Below are positions 1 through 4,785 of a stretch of 5,653 nt of DNA, piece after piece. The stretch comes from Aquificota bacterium (GTDB lineage Bacteria > Thermosulfidibacterota > Thermosulfidibacteria > Thermosulfidibacterales > B14-G1): positions 1-5,653 of the forward strand of contig QMPS01000065.1 of assembly GCA_003648675.1 (NCBI GenBank). Direction: 5' to 3'. The position numbers and the translations under genes were made by a program. Within the stretch, counting starts at the first letter, position 1. Each line of letters opens with the position of its first letter. Below the pieces are notes generated by a model. It saw only the letters and a list, made by a program, of their open reading frames with translations, made no database searches and was not told where the DNA came from.

Positions 1-1096
1 AAAGGGTGCCAGCGGGGAAAGTGGCTCGGATGACATCTAAAGCATCCAGCCCCTCTCTCAGTTCTCCCTTCACGTGGGAGACCAGGTGAAAAACATGGGA
101 GTAGGCCTCCACCTTCCTGAACTCCGTCACCTCCACACTCCCCGTAGTAGCCACCCGGCCCAGATCATTCCTGGCCAGATCCACCAACATCACATGCTCC
201 GCCGCCTCTTTTTCGTCAGCCATAAGCTCCTCCACGGCGATCCTGTCCTCGGTAGGGTTCCCCGTTCGTGGCCTTGTTCCCGCTATGGGCCGGGACTCCA
301 CAAGCCTACCTGTAAGGCGCACCATTACCTCAGGAGAGGAGCCCACCAACTGATAGTTCCCCATATCCAGGAAAAACATGTAGGGCGACGGATTGAAGTG
401 GCGCAGAGCACGATAGAGAGCGAAAGGATCCCTGGAAGAAGGAATGGTGAGAATCTGGGCCAAAACCACCTGGATAACGTCACCGTCCCGGATATACTCT
501 ACGGCCCGCCTCACAGCGGCCTTGTAACCTTCGGGGCTGAAGGTAGACGACGCGATCTGAGGAACCTCCTCGTCTTGGGAGACATCCTCCAAAGGGCTGT
601 TGAGCCGCTCCTCTACTTCCTGGACCCATGCCTCGCGCTTAGGACCTCTGGTCATGAGGAAAAGAGTACCCTTTAGGTTATCCAAGACCACCAGACTGTC
701 AGCCCTCAAAAAAGCCATCTGAGGAGCCCCCATTAAATCCCTCTCAGGCAGGGACACAGGTTCCAGGTGGGTGACAGCATCGTAAGAGATATGACCCACC
801 AGCCCGCCTTGGAAAGGTGGAAGTCCCGGTATGGAGGCACACCACTCCTCCCAGAGAAATCGCCTCATCTCCTCCCAAGCCTGGTCGTCCGCCTGATCGA
901 AGGTGAAACAAGGCTCGCCAAAGGCAATGAAAGAATAGCGTCCCCAGTATCTTCCCTCCTGAGCACTCTCTAAAAGCACATTGGCGCCTAAAGGACGCAG
1001 TTTCATAAAAAGGGAAACAGGTGTCTCCAAATCCGCCCGCCGCTCCCCCACCAGCAAAGGGCCTCGCCTATCCAAAGTTGCTTTCTGTACCAGCAT
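1..1096 (-). CDS. trpE: Anthranilate synthase component I, 3' end outside window
   Basis: Converts chorismate plus ammonia (supplied by the TrpG glutaminase) to anthranilate, the first committed step of tryptophan synthesis, in the cytoplasm. The visible 365 codons translate without interruption. They show the N-terminal LLES motif (residues 41-44), which forms the tryptophan feedback site in known TrpE proteins. Chorismate-binding-family motifs follow: GDVIQVVLAQ (205-214), SSPEVMVR (253-260), RPIAGTRPR (269-277) and DEKEAAEHVMLVDLARNDLGRV (ending near 315). The frame leaves the window inside FPAGTL, the start of the usual FPAGT-SGAPK motif, so roughly a quarter is missing. The ATG is preceded by a strong GGGAGGA ribosome binding site (1101-1107). 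The family's usual VLSQRF reads VLAQIL here, a small departure. PabB is the main alternative, but LLES and the Trp-coding leader upstream argue for TrpE. Confidence 0.97.
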   Translation of the reverse strand, partial: MLVQKATLDRRGPLLVGERRADLETPVSLFMKLRPLGANVLLESAQEGRYWGRYSFIAFGEPCFTFDQADDQAWEEMRRFLWEEWCASIPGLPPFQGGLVGHISYDAVTHLEPVSLPERDLMGAPQMAFLRADSLVVLDNLKGTLFLMTRGPKREAWVQEVEERLNSPLEDVSQDEEVPQIASSTFSPEGYKAAVRRAVEYIRDGDVIQVVLAQILTIPSSRDPFALYRALRHFNPSPYMFFLDMGNYQLVGSSPEVMVRLTGRLVESRPIAGTRPRTGNPTEDRIAVEELMADEKEAAEHVMLVDLARNDLGRVATTGSVEVTEFRKVEAYSHVFHLVSHVKGELREGLDALDVIRATFPAGTL

Positions 1097-1107
1097 CTTG
1101 TCCTCCC

Positions 1108-1145
1108 AAAGAAAAAGGGCCGTGAGCTCATTTGACCCACGGCCC
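1108..1145 (-). terminator. Second (trpE-proximal) attenuator terminator
   Basis: The minus strand has an 8-bp perfect stem, GGGCCGTG (1145-1138) with CACGGCCC (1124-1117), followed directly by TTTTTCTTT (1116-1108). Three more inner pairs with wobbles are possible. The U-tract ends at the base before the trpE ribosome binding site, so the hairpin lies wholly in the leader. Its arms and tail repeat those of the upstream terminator. An intrinsic terminator this close to the start codon only makes sense if it is conditionally disrupted. Confidence 0.85.
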
Positions 1146-1154
1146 TAAACAGGC

Positions 1155-1198
1155 AAAGAAAAAGGGCCGTGGGTGACTTGAGGTGCCACCCACGGCCC
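1155..1198 (-). terminator. First trp attenuator terminator (segments 3:4)
   Basis: The minus strand has a 12-bp perfect, very GC-rich stem. GGGCCGTGGGTG (1198-1187) pairs with CACCCACGGCCC (1175-1164) across an 11-base loop, and TTTTTCTTT (1163-1155) follows. It begins 16 bases after the leader peptide stop codon. The top of its 5' arm plus part of the loop (1190-1182, GGTGGCACC) is exactly complementary to leader segment 2 (1233-1225, GGTGCCACC). This gives the standard competing antiterminator of a translation-coupled attenuator. Confidence 0.93.
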
Positions 1199-1214
1199 CT
1201 GATTTCAGCCTACA

Positions 1215-1292
1215 CTACGGGGCAGGTGGCACCCCCCGGCGCCACCACCACCAACAAGACACAGTTGCTATGCTTGTCCTGCACATCATCAT
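1215..1292 (-). CDS. trpL: trp operon leader peptide with four tandem Trp codons
   Basis: A 25-codon reading frame starts with three consecutive ATG codons (1292, 1289, 1286), carries four consecutive TGG codons (1253-1242; residues 14-17, CWWWWRR) and ends at TAG (1217-1215). It lies directly upstream of attenuator hairpins and trpE. As in known trp leaders, the peptide itself probably has no function: its translation senses charged tRNA-Trp. A ribosome stalled on the Trp codons would cover segment 1 (1246-1238). One reaching the stop codon would cover segment 2 (1233-1225). There is no clear Shine-Dalgarno sequence before the ATGs, and the predicted transcription start falls at or next to the first ATG, so initiation may be leaderless. 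The frame stays open upstream to an ATG at 1397, but that longer version would begin before the promoter and is unlikely. Confidence 0.92.
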   Translation of the reverse strand: MMMCRTSIATVSCWWWWRRGVPPAP

Positions 1293-1299
1293 GCCTGGC

Positions 1300-1328
1300 C
1301 CCATAGCACGAGGGAGAAGGGGTGTCAA
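1300..1328 (-). promoter_or_regulatory. Sigma-70-type promoter of the trp leader
   Basis: The minus strand carries a perfect -35 box TTGACA (1328-1323), a 17-base spacer and TATGGG (1305-1300) as -10. A TG dinucleotide one base before the -10 makes it an extended -10 element. The predicted start is about 7-8 bases further on, near 1292, which coincides with the first ATG of the leader peptide. The -10 hexamer is only a partial match (TAT then G's), so the extended element may matter. Confidence 0.65.
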
Positions 1329-1370
1329 GAAGCCAAAAGCGGAAGTTCGATATCCACGCTTTAAATCACT

Positions 1371-1460
1371 GCGGGCAAGCTGTGAACATCTCCACACCGG
1401 GGTGGGGAACAGCTTGAGAGCAAAGCCTCAGTATGGCAACATCAAACGGCCAACACCCGC
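1371..1460. other. Nested inverted repeats in intergenic spacer; possible structured RNA or operator
   Basis: No gene is supported between the trp promoter and the ATG at 1480. The spacer holds a perfect 8-base inverted repeat, CAAGCTGT (1376-1383) with ACAGCTTG (1409-1416). Inside it CTCCAC (1390-1395) can pair with GTGGGG (1402-1407; one G-U in RNA). An outer GCGGG (1371-1375) matches CCCGC (1456-1460). Read on the plus strand, the stem is followed by GAGAGCAAAGCC (1416-1427) and the whole element ends 19 bases before the downstream ATG, so it could be a 5' leader structure of that gene. It matches no RNA family I can name with confidence. It could equally be a protein-binding site between the two divergent genes. 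I see no convincing plus-strand promoter. Confidence 0.35.
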
Positions 1461-1479
1461 CTAGGTAAGAAAGGTAAAA

Positions 1480-2451
1480 ATGGAAGGCAGCCCGGAATTG
1501 AGAAAAATCCAGAGACCACTAGAAACACGAGGGATCCCAAAAGACATCCCCAACTCCGAGATATTTGTTAGGGCCCACTGGGATATTCTCCTCTCTATTC
1601 TGGAAAGACATTGGTCAGAGCTCAGAAAAGTCAAAAGCCGGTATCCTAAGGGCCCGAGGACCACCCTTGAACGGGCGGAAAAGTTTTTCGAAAGAACACA
1701 CCGCTACCTGGTTTCTTTGACCCAGTGCGACATCCCTCCCCCCGAACTCCAGTTCCTGCCCTTCAGCAAACAGCTCGCTAGAAGCACCCTGATCTTCTCC
1801 ACCGTCGTCTCATCCTTAGCAGGGGTCCTTTTCTATGTGACCTTAGCAGCCCACACCCGGGGCATCCTCTCCCAGGGGGAAACGGTGCTCCTCCTCCTCC
1901 CCGCCTGCAGCCTCCTCTACCTGCCCATCCCCCTCCATCGCAGAACCAGAATCAATATGGAACACAGCTGCCGCTACCTGAGAGAGGGAGGAAAGGGCCA
2001 CATAGTTATAGGAGATGTGAGAGAAGGTATGTTCATTTCCTTTTGCGCCCACGAGATGGCACACCACTTCCTGAGGGAGAGAGGCAGAGGAGGAGGCCTC
2101 TGGGAAGAGGGATGGGCTAGGTGGATCCAGTTGAGAGTCTCTGAAGCCCTTTCCCGGGAGTACAGCGTCGATGCTCTCACCCCATCCCTCACCCTCCTGT
2201 TGGGAGAACTGAAGGAGGCCCTGATGCTCGCCAGAGGAGGCAGGCCTATACCGGCATGGGTGAGAAAGGTGAAATCACCATTTCACACCGGCGCCTTTAC
2301 GAGGTGGGTAAAAGGCGAACCAAGCCACTCCAGAGAACGGCTCTTTGTCCACGCTTTGGGAACCGCTGCCTTCGCTCTCCTAAATGAATTCAGGGGAGAC
2401 GACATTTTTAAAGAGTTCATTGGAGACAAAAAACCCTATCCTCAACTGTAA
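1480..2451 (+). CDS. Putative membrane-anchored gluzincin-type metalloprotease, family unrecognised
   Basis: A 323-residue protein of a family I do not recognise. Residues 1-100 are charged and probably helical. Two hydrophobic stretches (about 103-124 and 135-152) look like a membrane hairpin, followed by a basic HRRTR. The C-terminal half carries HEMAHH (191-196), an HExxH zinc site with H191 and H195 as ligands and E192 as catalytic base. Then comes LWEEGWARW (207-215), which resembles the third-ligand segment (E-G-x-A) of gluzincin peptidases and gives E209 or E210 as third ligand. This supports a zinc peptidase, with its catalytic domain probably on the same side as the N-terminus. Substrate and pathway are unknown. 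The ATG follows AAAGG with five bases between. The gene stands alone: trpE is divergent upstream, and the downstream tRNA-Ser is convergent 17 bases past the stop. There is no signal peptide. Confidence 0.8.
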   Translation: MEGSPELRKIQRPLETRGIPKDIPNSEIFVRAHWDILLSILERHWSELRKVKSRYPKGPRTTLERAEKFFERTHRYLVSLTQCDIPPPELQFLPFSKQLARSTLIFSTVVSSLAGVLFYVTLAAHTRGILSQGETVLLLLPACSLLYLPIPLHRRTRINMEHSCRYLREGGKGHIVIGDVREGMFISFCAHEMAHHFLRERGRGGGLWEEGWARWIQLRVSEALSREYSVDALTPSLTLLLGELKEALMLARGGRPIPAWVRKVKSPFHTGAFTRWVKGEPSHSRERLFVHALGTAAFALLNEFRGDDIFKEFIGDKKPYPQL

Positions 2452-2468
2452 CGCCTGATCCACTACCA

Positions 2469-2558
2469 TGGCGGAGGGGGAGGGATTCGAACCCCCGGGC
2501 CCCCTTCGGGGCCAAGTGATTTCAAGTCACCCGCCTTCGTCCACTCGGCCACCCCTCC
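2469..2558 (-). tRNA. tRNA-Ser, anticodon UGA, CCA encoded
   Basis: The 90-base minus-strand sequence folds as a class II tRNA. The acceptor stem is GGAGGGG with CCCCTCC, followed by discriminator G and genomic CCA. A serine-type TGGCCGAGTGG D-arm region follows. The anticodon loop CTTGAAA (2526-2520) holds TGA at 2524-2522. The long variable arm has a 6-bp stem (GGCCCC, GAAG loop, GGGGCC). The T-arm is GGGGG-TTCGAAT-CCCTC with one G-T pair. The long variable arm, G discriminator and UGA anticodon identify the serine acceptor reading UCA (and other UCN codons by wobble). I see no clear terminator beyond the CCA, only a hairpin-less T6 run at about 2434-2429 inside the convergent gene. Confidence 0.97.
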
Positions 2559-2567
2559 GCAAGAAAA

Positions 2568-2597
2568 ATAATGGCCCTTGGCAAGGAGAAGAGTCAA
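2568..2597 (-). promoter_or_regulatory. Probable promoter of tRNA-Ser
   Basis: The minus strand has TTGACT (2597-2592), an 18-base spacer and CATTAT (2573-2568). That is five of six and four of six matches to the sigma-70 consensus. The predicted start near 2561 would leave only a 2-3 base 5' leader before the mature tRNA end at 2558. Confidence 0.5.
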
Positions 2598-2604
2598 GGG
2601 AAAC

Positions 2605-2634
2605 TTGATATGAAGATAGAGCCTGGGTTATTCT
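2605..2634 (+). promoter_or_regulatory. Possible promoter of the ccsA-hemA-hemC operon
   Basis: The plus strand has TTGATA (2605-2610), an 18-base spacer and TATTCT (2629-2634). The predicted start near 2641 lies just upstream of an AGGAGG at 2648-2653, which fits translation beginning at the ATG at 2667. The box match is moderate, and no experimental support is available from sequence alone. Confidence 0.4.
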
Positions 2635-2666
2635 CTCGAAGCACTTTAGGAGGCGACGTAAACAAG

Positions 2667-3488
2667 ATGGACATCGTGATCTTCAGAGTAGCGGCCGTTT
2701 TTTACCTGGCTTCAGCATTGCTGTACGTCTACTATCTCTTCCGCACCCGGGAAAGAATATCTAAAAGGGCCTACCTTCTGCTCACGATCGCCTTTATGAT
2801 CCACACACTGGCCTTAGTATCTAGGGCCTTCGTAGCTCGTCACCTGCCCGCCACCAACCTCTTCGAGTCCCTATCCCTCTTCTCCTGGATGGTGGCAGGA
2901 GGCTATCTGCTCTTGGAGTGGAGATACAAAATACCCATCCTGGGATCCTTTGTGGCACCGCTGAACTTCTTGGGAGTCCTGATAGCCACTCTGAATCCTC
3001 AGACCGTGCGTCCTCTGCCCCCTGCCCTCAAAAGTACCTGGCTTTACATCCACGCCACCACATCCTTTTTGGGGGAAGTGGCCTTCGCCCTGGCCTTCGT
3101 AGTGAGCAGTGTCTACCTCATTCAGGAACGTTACATCAGAAAGAAAAGACTGGGTGGTCTATTCCAAAAACTTCCCTCCTTGGGCCAGCTAGACGAGTTG
3201 AATTACAGGCTCCTCACCCTGGGATTCCCCTTCCTCACCCTGGGCATTATTACAGGAGCCATATGGGCCCAGTACGCCTGGGGGGCTTACTGGAGCTGGG
3301 ACCCCAAAGAGACATGGTCTCTCATCACTTGGTTCATCTATGCCGCCATTCTCCATGGTAGGATGACCGTTGGCTGGAGAGGCAGGAGAGCAGCCATTCT
3401 CTCAGTTGTAGGCTTTGGGGCCGTTTTATTCACCTTTTTGGGGGTGAACCTATTGCTACCAGGACTCCACAGCTACTCTTCCATGTGA
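2667..3488 (+). CDS. ccsA: CcsA/ResC-HemX family heme-handling membrane protein
   Basis: A 273-residue polytopic membrane protein of the cytochrome c assembly family. The hallmark tryptophan-rich WWD segment is WGAYWSWDPKETW (205-217), followed by SLITWFIYAAILH. Family-typical PATNLFESLSLFSW lies at 61-74 and the C-terminal GLHSY at 266-270. Candidate heme-ligand histidines are H129, H230 and H268. Several hydrophobic segments run from residue 3 to the end. In system II cytochrome c maturation such proteins present heme with a ResB/Ccs1 partner, which is not in this window. The related HemX protein of Bacillus, also next to hemA, affects HemA levels instead. I cannot separate these two roles. 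I chose the ATG at 2667 because AGGAGG lies upstream (13-base gap, rather long) and membrane sequence starts at once. ATGs at 2571 and 2610 in the same frame would overlap the predicted promoter. The stop is 7 bases before hemA. Confidence 0.88.
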   Translation: MDIVIFRVAAVFYLASALLYVYYLFRTRERISKRAYLLLTIAFMIHTLALVSRAFVARHLPATNLFESLSLFSWMVAGGYLLLEWRYKIPILGSFVAPLNFLGVLIATLNPQTVRPLPPALKSTWLYIHATTSFLGEVAFALAFVVSSVYLIQERYIRKKRLGGLFQKLPSLGQLDELNYRLLTLGFPFLTLGIITGAIWAQYAWGAYWSWDPKETWSLITWFIYAAILHGRMTVGWRGRRAAILSVVGFGAVLFTFLGVNLLLPGLHSYSSM

Positions 3489-3495
3489 GGGAGAA

Positions 3496-4785
3496 ATGGA
3501 CATCCTCGTAGTAGGCCTCAACCACCGAACAAGTCCCATAGAACTGAGGGAAAAATTGGCCTTTTCCCAGGAGGAAACCCAGCAGGCCTACGAAAAATTT
3601 TTAGACCACAGGCTAGTCAGGGAAGTGATGGTTCTCTCCACCTGCAACCGGGTGGAAGTATATTCCTGGGCCAACACGGGAGGGGAAAAACGCATCCTGT
3701 CTACCCTTCAGGAGTTGAAGGGTGTGCGAAAAGAAGAGCTTCTCCCTGTCACTTACGTCTACCACGGCAGGGAGGCTGTCAAGCATATCTTCCGGGTGGC
3801 CTCCAGCCTGGATTCCATGGTCCTGGGCGAGCCCCAGATAGTAGGACAAGTTAAGGACGCTTTTGAGCAGGCCATGGCCTCCGAGGCTACAGGCGTCATC
3901 CTCAATCAGCTCATGAAAAAGGCTCTTTCCGTATCAAAAAGAATACGGACAGAGACGGGAATCGGCGAGAGTGCTGTGTCCGTGAGCTACGCCGCTGTGG
4001 AGCTAGCCAAAAAAATCTTCGGAGAGCTGGACAGAAAAAAGGCTTTGCTGGTGGGAGCTGGAGAGATGGCAGAACTGGCCGCCCAGCACCTCGTGAACCA
4101 AGGAGTAGCCCAGCTCGTAGTGGTGAACCGGACCTTCTCCAGGGCCCAGGAACTGGCAGAGAAACTCCACGGAGAAGCGGCTCCCATGGAGAACCTACCT
4201 CAAGAACTGGTGGACGCGGACATTGTGATCACCTCCACAGGAGCCCAGGAATACATCATCACTAGAGACATGGTTCAGAGAGTGATGAGGGAAAGAAAGA
4301 TGAAACCTATGTTCTTCATAGACATAGCAGTACCCAGAGACGTGGACCCACAGGTGGAGAGGGTGGAAAACGTTTATGCCTACGACATAGACGACTTAGA
4401 GCAGGTGGTGGAGGAAAACCGAAAAAGACGGGAGAAGGAAGCTACCAAAGCCGAAAGGATTGTAGAAGAAGAAGTGGAAAACTTCCTCCACTGGCTCAGG
4501 AGCCAAGAAGTGGTACCCGTCATTGTTTCTTTGAGAAACTGGTGCGACGAGATCCGTAAAAGGGAATTGGAAAAGACCGTGAGCCGTATGAAGCTCAATG
4601 GAGAAGAAGCCAAGGCCCTGGAGGCTTTAACGTCGGCCATAGTCAACAAAATACTCCACCCTCCCCTCTCGTACATGAAAGAGGCCGCATCTAAAGGTGA
4701 AGGGGAAAAGGTGGCTAGACTGGTGAAAGAACTTTTTGCTCTGGAGGAAAAGGATGAACATAAGGATAGGGACCAGAGGCAGTAA
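3496..4785 (+). CDS. hemA: Glutamyl-tRNA reductase
   Basis: NADPH-dependent reduction of glutamyl-tRNA(Glu) to glutamate-1-semialdehyde, the first and usually rate-controlling step of tetrapyrrole synthesis by the C5 route, in the cytoplasm. The 429 residues match the family's usual length. The N-terminal catalytic domain opens with GLNHRTSPIELREKLAF and carries the nucleophile C50 in STCNRVEVYS. H96 and H99-region conserved sequence follows as HIFRVASSLDSMVLGEPQI (97-115), then GIGESAVSVSYAAVELA (155-171). The NADPH domain has LLVGAGEMAELAA (184-196) and VVNRT (209-213). A long charged helix (about 300-335) leads to the C-terminal dimerisation domain. The ATG has GAGG at 3487-3490, overlapping the end of ccsA, so the two genes are translationally close. 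The 3' end overlaps hemC by 32 bases. No regulatory leader is visible directly before it. Confidence 0.97.
   Translation: MDILVVGLNHRTSPIELREKLAFSQEETQQAYEKFLDHRLVREVMVLSTCNRVEVYSWANTGGEKRILSTLQELKGVRKEELLPVTYVYHGREAVKHIFRVASSLDSMVLGEPQIVGQVKDAFEQAMASEATGVILNQLMKKALSVSKRIRTETGIGESAVSVSYAAVELAKKIFGELDRKKALLVGAGEMAELAAQHLVNQGVAQLVVVNRTFSRAQELAEKLHGEAAPMENLPQELVDADIVITSTGAQEYIITRDMVQRVMRERKMKPMFFIDIAVPRDVDPQVERVENVYAYDIDDLEQVVEENRKRREKEATKAERIVEEEVENFLHWLRSQEVVPVIVSLRNWCDEIRKRELEKTVSRMKLNGEEAKALEALTSAIVNKILHPPLSYMKEAASKGEGEKVARLVKELFALEEKDEHKDRDQRQ

Larger units (their letters stand above)
1108..1246 (-). promoter_or_regulatory. Tryptophan-responsive tandem attenuator of trpE
   Basis: Pairing segments on the minus-strand RNA: 1 = 1246-1238 (GGTGGCGCC), 2 = 1233-1225 (GGTGCCACC), 3 = 1198-1182, 4 = 1175-1164, 5 = 1145-1135, 6 = 1124-1117. 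1:2 gives nine pairs (one G-U) closed by a GGGG loop and overlaps the Trp codons. 2:3 gives nine perfect pairs and competes with terminator 3:4. 4:5 gives eleven perfect pairs and competes with terminator 5:6. Inferred logic: with Trp plentiful, 3:4 and 5:6 both terminate. With Trp scarce, the stalled ribosome blocks segment 1, 2:3 forms, 4 is released to capture 5, and both terminators are lost. The pairings are read from the sequence; the mechanism is known for enteric trp leaders up to 2:3, and the 4:5 step is inference. Confidence 0.85.

Noticed and set aside
74..973. Plus-strand open frames of 200 and 68 codons opposite trpE
   Set aside because: Both are antisense to the clear trpE frame, have no ribosome binding site or recognisable motifs, and are rich in His, Arg and Pro as expected for a shadow frame.
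1108..1292. TRAP-type regulation of trp
   Set aside because: There is no series of spaced GAG/TAG triplets in the leader, and a ribosome-dependent attenuator is already complete.
1164..1460. T-box riboswitch as the trpE control element
   Set aside because: Despite the GGGTGGCACC match, I find no stem I features or specifier loop. The hairpin carrying the motif is itself a terminator followed by a U-tract, and the Trp-rich leader peptide explains the region better.
1183..1464. Plus-strand 93-codon frame across the trp leader
   Set aside because: It starts within the terminator hairpin and is antisense to the promoter and leader peptide. Composition is low-quality (His and Gly-Arg runs from the reversed Trp codons) and there is no ribosome binding site.
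1371..1480. Cyclic-di-GMP riboswitch call
   Set aside because: Only the GCAAAGCC stretch and a preceding stem are suggestive. The 3' half with the conserved ligand-contact region does not align, so it is reported only as an unassigned structure.
2429..2468. Terminator for tRNA-Ser or the protease gene
   Set aside because: There is a T6 run on the minus strand, but I find no stem-loop directly before it. On the plus strand there is no U-tract.
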